From Gemmatimonadota bacterium (GTDB lineage: Bacteria > Gemmatimonadota > Gemmatimonadetes > Gemmatimonadales > GWC2-71-9): a DNA stretch of 64,000 nt. Location of the stretch: NCBI GenBank assembly GCA_009692185.1, contig SHZT01000001.1, forward strand, positions 62,001-126,000, in the 5' to 3' direction. The notes beneath the pieces were generated by a model, which worked only from the letters and a program-made list of their open reading frames with translations, was not told the DNA's origin and did not search any database. Positions 9,187 to 17,140 of the stretch are shown here, in pieces (the first letter of the stretch is position 1; every line of letters begins with the position of its first letter). A program made the position numbers and the translations under genes.

Positions 9187-10157
9187 CAGTAGTGGCGTCC
9201 ATTCGTGCGAAAGTAGGCCATCGTCTTTTCCAGTCCCCGGTCAACCGTGAAGGCCGGCCGCCACCCCGTCGCCGCGCGCAGCGCGGAATCGTCCGCGCGG
9301 AAGCTGCCAATGTCTATGCGCGCCCGCTCGGGCGGAAACGGTATCAGCCGGTGGGTGCCCTGGCCGGCGATCCCTATGACCAGTTGGGCAAGCTCGAGGA
9401 GGGTGTGTTCCTCCCCGCCCACATTGAATACCGGGACGTCCCGCGTCCCCACACCCGCCGCCGCGAGGAGCGCCGAGACGACGTCGTCCACGTAGCTCAG
9501 GTCCCGCACCTGGGTGCCATCGCCAAATATCGGGATTTCGCCGCCTTCCAGCGCCAGCCGCACCCAGTGGCCCAGGAACGTCTGCCGCGCGTCGCGCACC
9601 CGCATCCCCGGCCCGTAGGTGTTCGTCAGCCGGAGAATAACCCCGCGCGTGCCGTAGACCCGGCCGTACAGACGGCAAAACTCTTCCGCGGCCAGCTTGT
9701 TGACCGCGTTCACGTCTGGCGGGGTCACCGGGTGGCTCTCCGCCACAGGAAGCGATCGGGCCCGCCCATACACCTGTCGCGTACTGGTGAACACAACCAC
9801 TGCGTCGGGGGCGCGGGCCCGCACGGCTTCCAGGACGCGCAACGTGCCGGCCGCGTTGGACGACAAGTCGGCCAGCGGATCGCGCATGCTGGCCTCGTGG
9901 CTGATTTGCGCCGCCAGGTGAAAGACCCGCGTGGCACCGTCGAACGCGGTTTCCCACGCCCCGCCTGTCCCGATGTCCGCCTCGATGAACCGGTCCAGCC
10001 GCGGCGACAGCTCGTCGGCGTGACGCCGGTTGGCTCCGGAGCCTTCGACCATGGCGTCAATCACCCGCACGCGCGCGCCGTCATCGAGCAGCCGCCGTGC
10101 CAGCGCGCTCCCGATGAAGCCGGCGCCACCGGTAACCACCGCGACCGTCGTGGTCAC
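9183..10157 (-). CDS. NAD-dependent sugar epimerase/dehydratase (extended SDR), Asn at Tyr site
   Basis: 324 residues from a GTG at 10157 that overlaps the GT4 stop (GTGA); longer starts fall inside the upstream gene. The NAD motif is VTGGAGFIGSAL. The usual YxxxK catalytic pair is replaced by NAVNK (Asn in place of Tyr) within DVNAVNKLAAEEF. LRLTNTYGPGMRVRDARQTF and a C-terminal DLSYVDDVV region keep the rest of the fold. It may be an SDR subfamily that uses another residue, or a binding protein. Its place directly before a DegT aminotransferase suggests it makes or remodels the keto-sugar substrate. Confidence 0.8.
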   Translation of the reverse strand: MTTTVAVVTGGAGFIGSALARRLLDDGARVRVIDAMVEGSGANRRHADELSPRLDRFIEADIGTGGAWETAFDGATRVFHLAAQISHEASMRDPLADLSSNAAGTLRVLEAVRARAPDAVVVFTSTRQVYGRARSLPVAESHPVTPPDVNAVNKLAAEEFCRLYGRVYGTRGVILRLTNTYGPGMRVRDARQTFLGHWVRLALEGGEIPIFGDGTQVRDLSYVDDVVSALLAAAGVGTRDVPVFNVGGEEHTLLELAQLVIGIAGQGTHRLIPFPPERARIDIGSFRADDSALRAATGWRPAFTVDRGLEKTMAYFRTNGRHYW

Positions 10158-11323
10158 GCGACCAGCTCGTCGAAGACGCCCTGCCACCGCGCCGCCCAGA
10201 CGGGCTCGGCGAACTCCTCGGCCGCCGTCCGCCGCGCCCCCGCCGACAACGTCGCCCACAACCGGGGATCATCCCGGACTTCGCGCATGGCCTCCGCGAG
10301 GCCGCGCGCATCCCCCGGGGCCACGAGGACGCCATTGACGCCGGGGCGCACGTACTCGGGGATCCCGTTGATGCGTGAGGCGATCACTGGCCGCCCCAGC
10401 GCGAACGCCTGGGTGACCACCATCGGGAGGTTGTCGTACCACTCCGATGGCACGATGACCGCCATGACCTCGGCCATGCGCCTCGCTAGCGCGTCGCCGT
10501 ACTCCGGGCCGATCAGCGTCACGCGTCCCGAGGTCACCGCCTCGTGGCGCTCCATGGCCGCGCGTTCCTCGCCTCCACCCACCATCAGGAGGGCCGGCAG
10601 GTCCGCCTCCAGCATGGCCGACAGCAGCGTCAGCACGCCCTTCGCGCGGGACCACCGCCCAAGGTAGAGCGCGGTGCCGTTGTGCCCGGGGCGATACGCG
10701 GCCGTCGGGGGCTCCATTGGGTTTGGTATCACCCGGAAACGCTCCTGCGGAAGACCCCACGCCACCAGCTTGTCCTGCAGAAAACGGTCCGGCGCGACAA
10801 ACCGCTGCACGGTTCTGCGCCAGATCCCGTCCCGCCGATTGGCGAACGCGACCCGCGCCGCGACAGCGCTGGTCCCGAAGCCGCCGCGATAACAGCGCCG
10901 CGCGACACCGTGCAGGTAGTTGCCGCCGGCGCAGCGCTCGCAGATTTGCCCACCGGTGTACAGCTCACCGTTGAGGCAAAGATACCGGTAGTTGTAGAGG
11001 ACTTGAATCACCGGGACCCCCCGGTGGGCCAGGGCCTCATGAGCGGCAAAGGAAATGAGCGGAAACGTGTTCTGGATGATCGCCGCCTGGGGGCGCCAGT
11101 CGGCCACGACCGCCGAGACGTCCGCGTACACGTCCGGGTCGAAAACAGCACGGCGGGCCGCGCGCCACCTGCTCGCCGCCCGCCGCTCCAGCATTTCCGC
11201 GTTGTCACGCTCGAATACGCGAACCTCGTGCCCGGCGCGGCGCCACAGTGCCACGGCGGTATCGAACGCCACGTCTTCCCCGCTCCGGATCTGGTACCGG
11301 TTGTGACAGCACAACAGCCGCAT
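10154..11323 (-). CDS. Glycosyltransferase family 4 with cysteine-rich insert
   Basis: 389 residues from the ATG at 11323 (MRLLCCHNRYQIRSGED); the open frame extends upstream into the epimerase gene but without homology. The N-terminal domain has a cysteine cluster, YLCLNG...CERCAGG...RRCYRGG, a feature of some GT4 enzymes and possibly a zinc site. The C-terminal domain shows ALYLGRWSRAKGVLTLL and the EX7E-like PSEWYDNLPMVVTQAFALG. It likely adds one sugar of the repeat unit. Its stop overlaps the next gene's GTG. Confidence 0.87.
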   Translation of the reverse strand: MRLLCCHNRYQIRSGEDVAFDTAVALWRRAGHEVRVFERDNAEMLERRAASRWRAARRAVFDPDVYADVSAVVADWRPQAAIIQNTFPLISFAAHEALAHRGVPVIQVLYNYRYLCLNGELYTGGQICERCAGGNYLHGVARRCYRGGFGTSAVAARVAFANRRDGIWRRTVQRFVAPDRFLQDKLVAWGLPQERFRVIPNPMEPPTAAYRPGHNGTALYLGRWSRAKGVLTLLSAMLEADLPALLMVGGGEERAAMERHEAVTSGRVTLIGPEYGDALARRMAEVMAVIVPSEWYDNLPMVVTQAFALGRPVIASRINGIPEYVRPGVNGVLVAPGDARGLAEAMREVRDDPRLWATLSAGARRTAAEEFAEPVWAARWQGVFDELVA

Positions 11324-11346
11324 GCCCGACCGCGGCGGGCCGGCGA

Positions 11347-12357
11347 TCAGGCTACCGCGGCACTCGCGGTCCGCTGCGCCCCGCGCAACAGGCCCCGCTC
11401 GCGCAACTGACCCTCGATCCAGTGATAGGTCTCGCCGAGACCACTCTCGAGCGTCATGGGCGGCTCCCAGCCGAGCACGCGACGCAGCAGGCTGTTGTCG
11501 CTGTTCCGCCCGCGAACCCCTTGGGGCTTGGTCAAGTCGTGCCGCTTCCGCACCCGTTTCCCCGCCACCTTGGCGACGATGTCCACCAGCTCGTTGATCG
11601 TGACCAGCCGGTCGGAACCCAGGTTCAGCGGATCGGAGAACGTGGACTGCATGAGGCGGTAGATGCCCTCCACGCAATCATCAATGAAGCAGTACGAGCG
11701 GGTCTGCTCCCCGTCCCCCCACACCTCGATTTCGTCGCCGTCTTTTGCCATCGCGACCTTGCGGCAGATGGCCGCAGGAGACTTTTCCCGGCCGCCGTCA
11801 TACGTGCCGAGCGGACCAAAAATGTTGTGAAAGCGGACCACCCGTGTTTCGAGGCCGTAGTCTTCCTTGTAGTGCCGGCATTGCCGCTCCGAATAGAGCT
11901 TTTCCCAGCCGTAGCCGTCTTCCGGATCGGCGGGGTAGGCATCCGACTCCTTGAGTGCCTTGACGTCCGGCGAATCCTGCTTGTAGCCGGGATAGATGCA
12001 GGCGGATGACGTGTAGAGGTACCGGGCAATCCCGTTGAGCCGGGCAGCTTCCAGCATGTGGATGTTGATCAGCACGTTGTCGTGCATGATCTCGCCCTTG
12101 TGACTCTCGATAAACCCGATTCCGCCCATGTTGGCGGCAAGGTTGTATACGTGGTCAATGCCACGCGTGGCCTGCAGGCACTCCGCCCAGCGACGCAGAT
12201 CCAGGAGCGCGAACTCATGCGCCGGGGAGTTCTCATACTCGGGCGGCTTCCAGTCCACACCCCTCACCCAGTACCCGCGGGCAACGAGGTACTTCGTGAG
12301 GTGGTGGCCGATGAAGCCACCAGCGCCCGTTACCAGCACCTTCTTCTTGCTTCCCAT
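11347..12357 (-). CDS. GDP-mannose 3,5-epimerase-like SDR
   Basis: 336 residues, ATG with a GGGGAG ribosome-binding site just upstream. VTGAGGFIGHHL binds NAD; NMGGIGFIESHK, SSACIYPGYKQ, DGYGWEKLYSE (Tyr-x3-Lys), RFHNIFGPLGTYDGGREK and EGVRGRNSDN-like sequence match the GDP-mannose 3',5'-epimerase family known from plant vitamin C synthesis closely. The reaction would give GDP-L-galactose or GDP-L-gulose. In this setting it probably supplies an L-sugar donor for the polysaccharide. A candidate promoter lies in the 55-bp gap upstream, so this gene may begin the transcript that runs down to 5451. Confidence 0.87.
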   Translation of the reverse strand: MGSKKKVLVTGAGGFIGHHLTKYLVARGYWVRGVDWKPPEYENSPAHEFALLDLRRWAECLQATRGIDHVYNLAANMGGIGFIESHKGEIMHDNVLINIHMLEAARLNGIARYLYTSSACIYPGYKQDSPDVKALKESDAYPADPEDGYGWEKLYSERQCRHYKEDYGLETRVVRFHNIFGPLGTYDGGREKSPAAICRKVAMAKDGDEIEVWGDGEQTRSYCFIDDCVEGIYRLMQSTFSDPLNLGSDRLVTINELVDIVAKVAGKRVRKRHDLTKPQGVRGRNSDNSLLRRVLGWEPPMTLESGLGETYHWIEGQLRERGLLRGAQRTASAAVA

Positions 12358-12395
12358 CTCCCCTGCTCCGATCAGCTAAGTCTGTAGCGGTTCAT

Positions 12396-12423
12396 AAGAT
12401 AACAACGGTCGTTTAGTGCGCAA
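12396..12423 (-). promoter_or_regulatory. Candidate extended -10 promoter for the GME-like operon
   Basis: Read on the minus strand, TATCTT (12401-12396) is preceded by TGT, giving an extended -10 element. A weak -35 (TTGCGC, 12423-12418) lies 16 bp upstream. Transcription would start about 30 nt before the ATG at 12357, leaving the GGGGAG ribosome-binding site in the leader. The same TGTTATCTT string occurs upstream of the gene at 14798. The consensus of this organism is unknown. Confidence 0.4.
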
Positions 12424-13252
12424 CCGATGAGCGGGGAGCCTTGTCCGGCCCCCGGCGAATGCCCAGCAACTGCTTGAGAACCAGTCCAACGAACACCGGA
12501 TTGTTGTAGGCGTAACGGCGCCACAGACGGCGCGGCTCCTGGATCAGCCGATAGGCCCACTCGAGCCCCGCCCGCTGCGCCCACGACGGGGCATACCGCA
12601 GGCGTCCGGTGTGGTAGTCGAACGCTGCGCCAACCGACACCAGGACCTTGACCCGAAGGGCGTCACAAATGGCGCCGATCCAGCGCTCCTGTTTCGGCGT
12701 GGATAGACCCACCCAGACGATGTCGGCGCGAGACCGGTTGATGGTGTCGGCGATCGACTTCATCTCTTCAGGACTCAATGCCCGAAACGGCGGGCAGTAG
12801 GTTCCGGCCACCTCGACGCCTGGGTACCGCGACGAGAGCCGCTTTCCCAGCTCCTCGGCCACACCCGGCTCGCCGCCGTAAAAGAAATGTCGAGTCCCCC
12901 GCGGGCTCTTCTGGCAAATGCGGAGCATCAGCTCCGGCCCGAACATCCGCTCCATGGACCGCTTGCCGAGGATTCGACCTACCCAGACGAGCGGCACGCC
13001 GTCGGGGGCAACCAGGTCCGCCTGGTTCAGGATCGTGGCGAACGAGGCATCCCGGGCGGCGGTGACCACGCCGTGCACGCTGGTGGCGCATGCATACCGG
13101 GCGCGTCCCACGTGCTCCCCGCCTGCCCACCCTGCGATGCGCGCTGCGGCTGAATCCAGCGAACAGCACGACACGCCGATTCCCAGGATTTCGACCTTCG
13201 GAACGACATCGAAATCCGGCTCGTCGCGCCGGCTGGCGGGTTCCGTTGTCAT
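12413..13252 (-). CDS. WecG/TagA/CpsF-family glycosyltransferase (GT26)
   Basis: 279 residues from the ATG at 13252; upstream in-frame sequence lies in the neighbouring gene. ILGIGVSCCSLDSA, NQADLVAPDGVPLVWVGR, FFYGGEPGVAEELG, WVGLSTPKQERWIG and SVGAAFDYHTGRLRYAP are the conserved blocks of the GT26 family. These enzymes add the second sugar (ManNAc- or ManNAcA-type, or glucose) to the undecaprenyl-linked first sugar. It directly follows the initiating phosphoglycosyltransferase gene, which fits the first and second steps of one repeat unit. Confidence 0.9.
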   Translation of the reverse strand: MTTEPASRRDEPDFDVVPKVEILGIGVSCCSLDSAAARIAGWAGGEHVGRARYACATSVHGVVTAARDASFATILNQADLVAPDGVPLVWVGRILGKRSMERMFGPELMLRICQKSPRGTRHFFYGGEPGVAEELGKRLSSRYPGVEVAGTYCPPFRALSPEEMKSIADTINRSRADIVWVGLSTPKQERWIGAICDALRVKVLVSVGAAFDYHTGRLRYAPSWAQRAGLEWAYRLIQEPRRLWRRYAYNNPVFVGLVLKQLLGIRRGPDKAPRSSVAH

Positions 13253-13274
13253 CGGGAGAACGGTGCTCGGCAGG

Positions 13275-14798
13275 CTAGAACGCCCCGGCGCGGCCGAACA
13301 CGGCGGGAATGGTCCGGGCCATGATCTTGAGATCGAGCCAGAGCGACCACTGCTCGATGTATTCCCGGTCGAGACGCACGACCTCCTCGAAGTCCACAAC
13401 ATCACTTCGCCCGCTCACCTGCCAGAGGCCGGTAATGCCCGGCTTCGCGCCGAGCCGGCTGAAGTGGTGATCGCGGTAGGCGTCGAGGTCGGACTCGAAG
13501 AACGGCCTCGGACCGACGATGGACATGTCCCCGATCAGCACATTCCACAACTGGGGCAGCTCGTCCAGGCTGAACGGCCGCAGGAACGCGCCAACCCGGG
13601 TGACGCGCGGATCGTTGGGAATCTTGAAGAGCCGTGGGTCTCCGGTGTGGTTGAGGTGCGCCATGGACGCCTTTTCCTCGTCGGCGCCGTCGCGCATCGT
13701 GCGGAACTTGTAGAATCGGAACACCCGCCCGCCGAGCCCCACCCGTTCCTGCGAGAAAAACGCCGGACCCGGACTGTCCAGGCGAATCGCCAGCGCGATG
13801 AGGCCGAAGAACGGCGCGAGCAGGATCAGGCCGATGGCGGCGCCCAGCACGTCTATTACCTGCTTCACGAACAGCTGCTGGTCCTGCAGGGACGGCACGG
13901 CGAGCTCGATGAACGGAAGCCCGCGGTGCCACACAACCCCAGGGCGCATCTTGGCCATGCCGTCGTACCGGGGAACGATGAGAATACGGCAGCCGGCGGC
14001 CGTCGAGGCCTCGACAACCGAGTGGAATACTTCATCGGGAAGGTGACCGGACACCACGACGGTGTCGGCGGCCAACCGGTGCAAGGTCGCCCAGTACTCC
14101 ATTTCGTAGGAGCTTCCGTTGCCGGAGTTTCCGTTGCCGGCATGGGAGCCGTTCACCCAGCCGAGCGATACCACGCCGCCACTGCCCATGAGCTTGGAGG
14201 ACACGAACTGCGCCGCGGGATCGTCCGGATTCCCCACAAACAACACGCGTTCGACGCGCTGCGGCACCGGCCAGGCCCGCGACACGAGAAATTCGACTGT
14301 CAGCCGGCCGGCCACGATTGGAACCCACAGGAAGCCGACGGTGGCGACGAATTGAAGGGCCACTCGGCTGCCCCCGATGACCCAGGCGTTCTGCCACACG
14401 CACAAGGCCGTGCCGAACGCCACGCCCGCAAGCAACGCGCCCACGTCCCGGCGGGCACCGGCGCGGCCGTACGTGCCCGCAAATGCGAGCCCCAGCACCA
14501 TGGCAATCGGGAACTGCCACCCGGCGTGATACTGGGCCGGGAAGAGAGTCCCCGTGAGCCGGGTAATGAACGAATCCTGGACAGCGCGATTCAGGGCGAA
14601 GTCCACAACCGCCCGAAACAGGAAGAACAGACCGAGGTCGCAGGCCAGCAATGCGACGACCCGGGCAGTCGAGAACAGCGGATGCCGGCGGGCGACTTCG
14701 GGAGCGCGACGGTGGAGCGAGACCCGTGCGGAGTCCGAGCGGCGCGGCGCGACCGTCTGTTGGGACGGGCGCGAATGGCTGGCAGCTGTAATCGTCAC
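13275..14798 (-). CDS. Polyprenyl glycosylphosphotransferase (WbaP/CpsE type)
   Basis: 507 residues from a GTG. The N-terminal half has several membrane segments followed by a nucleotide-binding-like domain (VLFVGNPDDPAAQ). The C-terminal catalytic domain has one membrane segment and the bacterial sugar transferase blocks RVGLGGRVFRFYKFRTM, FSLDELPQLWNVL, MSIVGPRP and KPGITGLWQVSGR. It transfers a hexose-1-phosphate from UDP-sugar to undecaprenyl phosphate at the inner membrane. A short Asn-Gly-Ser-rich repeat (GNGNSGNGSS) near residue 225 lies between the domains. This is one of two initiating enzymes in the window. Confidence 0.92.
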   Translation of the reverse strand: MTITAASHSRPSQQTVAPRRSDSARVSLHRRAPEVARRHPLFSTARVVALLACDLGLFFLFRAVVDFALNRAVQDSFITRLTGTLFPAQYHAGWQFPIAMVLGLAFAGTYGRAGARRDVGALLAGVAFGTALCVWQNAWVIGGSRVALQFVATVGFLWVPIVAGRLTVEFLVSRAWPVPQRVERVLFVGNPDDPAAQFVSSKLMGSGGVVSLGWVNGSHAGNGNSGNGSSYEMEYWATLHRLAADTVVVSGHLPDEVFHSVVEASTAAGCRILIVPRYDGMAKMRPGVVWHRGLPFIELAVPSLQDQQLFVKQVIDVLGAAIGLILLAPFFGLIALAIRLDSPGPAFFSQERVGLGGRVFRFYKFRTMRDGADEEKASMAHLNHTGDPRLFKIPNDPRVTRVGAFLRPFSLDELPQLWNVLIGDMSIVGPRPFFESDLDAYRDHHFSRLGAKPGITGLWQVSGRSDVVDFEEVVRLDREYIEQWSLWLDLKIMARTIPAVFGRAGAF

Positions 14799-14844
14799 GT
14801 CAGGCGAGCCTTGTCACGGGCAAATCAGCTTTCTGAAGAGAAGC

Positions 14845-14873
14845 AAAATGCACCCGATCTCTCGTCGCGTCAA
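14845..14873 (-). promoter_or_regulatory. Candidate sigma70-like promoter for the WbaP-type gene
   Basis: On the minus strand TTGACG (14873-14868) and CATTTT (14850-14845) are 17 bp apart. The -35 is good and the -10 is poor. An alternative start is the TGT-TATCTT element at 14941-14936. Either would drive the genes from 14798 to 12413. Confidence 0.35.
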
Positions 14874-15022
14874 TTGGTTAGCAAACTCCGGATGTGACCG
14901 GGGCGATCGCCGCTCTCCCACCTTCCCCAGGGGACAAGATAACACCGTAACTACCTGCCACACCGTGGTTTGCGTCACAAGGTGTGGGTATCGAGCCCCA
15001 CTACCCTGCGCGCGGATATAAG

Positions 15023-15040
15023 ACCGGGTGAAGACCCGGT
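15023..15040 (-). terminator. Terminator-like hairpin after the WbpL-like gene
   Basis: Read on the minus strand, ACCGGGT and ACCCGGT form a 7-bp GC-rich stem with a CTTC loop. It starts 3 nt after the TAA stop at 15043-15045. The following sequence (CTTATAT) is only weakly T-rich, so termination could be partial. It separates the WbpV/WbpL pair from the next transcript. Confidence 0.55.
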
Positions 15041-15042
15041 TG

Positions 15043-16086
15043 TTAACGGTCTGGAAGGAGCAACGTTGAGCCTGACGTTGGTGAGAAACGTCGTTCCATG
15101 AAAACATACGCGACGCCAACACCGACCACACCTACCGCCAGGGCCCACGGAAGGAACCCCCGCCAGCGCCACGCCGCGGCGGCGAGCAGAGAGAGCACCA
15201 GGTTTGTGCCAAGAACCGCCCCATCTACCTTCCCGTGCGACCACCCGGACTGCACCAGCCGCTGATACAGGTGGCTCCGATGCGCGGTGTACCACGGTTC
15301 GCCGCGCATCATGCGGCGCGCCACCACGATCGTGGCGTCGGCCACGAAGGCGCCGAGCAGGATCACCCAAATCAGTGCGGGCGCCCCCTCTTTCTCCCCC
15401 GCGAACGCGAGCCCGGCCAGCATGAAGCCAAGGAGGCCGGACCCCGCATCGCCCATGAAAATCCGGGCCGGGGGGCGGTTCCACACCAGGAAGCCGGCGC
15501 TTGCCGCCGCGATCACTAGGGCCACCAGGGCCAGGCCGTTCGCCCCGCTCAACAGGAGTAGTGCCCCGCCCACCGAGGCGACGCACACCGCCTCGACTCC
15601 CGCGATGCCGTCAATGCCGTCCATGAAGTTGTACAGGTTGGTGGACCACACGATGGACAGGACGGCGAGCGCGCTGCCGAGGGGGCCGAGCGGCAGGCGC
15701 ATGACGCCGGCATCGACCGAGTGGACCCCGCCGAGCAAGGCTACCAGCCAGGACGCAGCCGCGACCTGGGCCACGAGGCGGAGTCCCGCGGACAGTCCCA
15801 CGCGGTCATCAATCCATCCCACGACGGCGACCGCAAGGCCTCCGACACCCAGGCCCCACGCCGGGCCGCGATCGAGCCAGCCCAGGAGGTAGGCCAAGAC
15901 GACCGCGCCAATCGCCGGGATGGCGATTCCCCAGCCCCCGCCTAGCGGCGTCGGGACGATGTGGGCACTCCGCTCGTTTGGCGTATCGAGGATCCCACGA
16001 CGCAGCGCGTAGCGGCGCGCCGCGCCCGTCAGGGCCCACCCCGCGAGGAACGCGCCCCCGACAAGGCCGATGAGCTGGGCGGTCAG
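15043..16086 (-). CDS. WbpL/WecA-like polyprenyl-phosphate sugar-1-P transferase, CTG start
   Basis: 347 residues if translation starts at the CTG (16086-16084) whose last bases overlap the preceding stop (CTGA). No ATG, GTG or TTG exists in this frame between an upstream stop at 16113-16111 and a TTG at 15897. The conserved LRRGILDTPNERSAH and PTPLGGGWGIA blocks lie upstream of that TTG, so a start there would truncate the protein. NLYNFMDGIDGIAG, FMGDAGSGLLGF and HRSHLYQRL are catalytic blocks of the MraY/WecA superfamily. About 10 membrane helices are expected. With the WbpV-like neighbour it probably transfers QuiNAc- or FucNAc-1-phosphate to undecaprenyl phosphate. Confidence 0.88.
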   Translation of the reverse strand: MTAQLIGLVGGAFLAGWALTGAARRYALRRGILDTPNERSAHIVPTPLGGGWGIAIPAIGAVVLAYLLGWLDRGPAWGLGVGGLAVAVVGWIDDRVGLSAGLRLVAQVAAASWLVALLGGVHSVDAGVMRLPLGPLGSALAVLSIVWSTNLYNFMDGIDGIAGVEAVCVASVGGALLLLSGANGLALVALVIAAASAGFLVWNRPPARIFMGDAGSGLLGFMLAGLAFAGEKEGAPALIWVILLGAFVADATIVVARRMMRGEPWYTAHRSHLYQRLVQSGWSHGKVDGAVLGTNLVLSLLAAAAWRWRGFLPWALAVGVVGVGVAYVFMERRFSPTSGSTLLLPDR

Positions 16087-17036
16087 ATGGCCACCGCCCG
16101 GCGGAGTCCCTCATCCACGGTGAACGGCGGGCTCCACCCCAGTACGCGTCGCGCCTTGGACGTGTCTACCTCAAGACTCTCGCAGAGTCGCTGGACCATG
16201 TCCCGCCGTCCCAGGAGCGCGGCGCCCGCCTTGAGCAGCGCGACCGGTACGGGTACAAGGCGCGCCTGCACGCCGAGCGCGGCCGCGGTCCGCCGAAGCA
16301 GACCAGTCGTGGACAGGGATTCACCGTCGCCAGCGACAAAGACCTGGTTCGCTGCTGCGGGATGCATCGCGCATGTCAAGATGAGATCCACCAGGTTGTC
16401 GAGTCCGATCAGCGTCCGACGATTGTCCGTGATGGCGCCCAACGGGAGCGGCACGCCGCGCGCGAGCCAGCGCACCATGGAAAGAAAGTTGGCCTTTACA
16501 CCGGGGCCGTAGACGAGTGGCGGACGAATCACGACGACCTCCATTCCAGTCGATGATGCCACGGCCATCAACCCCGCCTCCGCCTCCGCTTTCGACCGGC
16601 TGTACGGATCCGCGGGAGCCGGGAGATCGGCCTCGGTGAACGCCCTCCCCGCGGTGGTGCCCTCCCCGTTGACCTTGATCGAGCTCAGGAAGATGAACCG
16701 GCGCACGCCGGCGCGCGCCGCTTGGCGGGCCAGGGCTTCGGTTCCCGCCGTGTTCGCCCGGCGGAAAGCGCCCAGCGGGTCAGCGGCCTGGTCCTGCATG
16801 ACGTGGACCCGCGCCGCCAGGTGCACGACCGTTCCCACCCCGTCGAACGCCCCCGACCAGTCCGTATCGCCCGCCAAATCGCCGACCCTGCGGTACTCGA
16901 TGCCGCTTGCCTCCCCGGTGGGCGCGTTCCGGGACGTGCCGCGCACCTGGAACCGGCCTTCCCGCCCCAGGCGATGCACCAGGGCGGCGCCTACGAACCC
17001 CCTGGCGCCGGTGACCAAGACTGTGGCGGCGGTCAC
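16083..17036 (-). CDS. WbpV-like UDP-4-keto-6-deoxy-HexNAc reductase (SDR)
   Basis: 317 residues from a GTG at 17036 (VTAATVLVTGARGFVG); an ATG at 17138 would add a 34-residue extension without family resemblance. VVHLAARVHVMQD, FLSSIKVNGEGT, DPYSRSKAEAE (Tyr-x3-Lys), IRPPLVYGPGVKANF and TLIGLDNLVDLI are typical of the WbpV group, which reduces the 4-keto sugar made by a WbpM/CapD enzyme to UDP-QuiNAc or UDP-FucNAc. The matching WbpM-type dehydratase is at 38389. The stop overlaps the CTG of the WbpL-like gene, the usual partner. Confidence 0.87.
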   Translation of the reverse strand: MTAATVLVTGARGFVGAALVHRLGREGRFQVRGTSRNAPTGEASGIEYRRVGDLAGDTDWSGAFDGVGTVVHLAARVHVMQDQAADPLGAFRRANTAGTEALARQAARAGVRRFIFLSSIKVNGEGTTAGRAFTEADLPAPADPYSRSKAEAEAGLMAVASSTGMEVVVIRPPLVYGPGVKANFLSMVRWLARGVPLPLGAITDNRRTLIGLDNLVDLILTCAMHPAAANQVFVAGDGESLSTTGLLRRTAAALGVQARLVPVPVALLKAGAALLGRRDMVQRLCESLEVDTSKARRVLGWSPPFTVDEGLRRAVAI

Positions 17037-17140
17037 GGTTAACGGGCCGTTCGGCGCACGGTCCGGGAGTGCCCCGAAGCACCTTGCGCCACTCTCAAAA
17101 CGGTCGTATATGTCGGTGTTAATGTCACATAGCAGCATTC

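Larger units (their letters stand above)
14799..15042. other. Intergenic region with promoter, inverted repeat and terminator-like hairpin
   Basis: No coding frame is convincing in these 244 bases. They hold a terminator-like hairpin next to the WbpL-like stop, a 7-bp inverted repeat (CCACACC at 14958-14964, GGTGTGG at 14981-14987, 16-nt loop), a TGTTATCTT extended -10 string on the minus strand (TATCTT at 14941-14936) and a TTGACG-N17-CATTTT pair closer to the next gene. This is the longest gap in the left minus-strand block and is the natural place for its control region. Confidence 0.5.

Noticed and set aside
14101-14160. Repeated TTCCGTTGCCGG-like units considered as a CRISPR or minisatellite
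   Set aside because: Only two or three short units without spacers, inside the coding frame of the phosphoglycosyltransferase.
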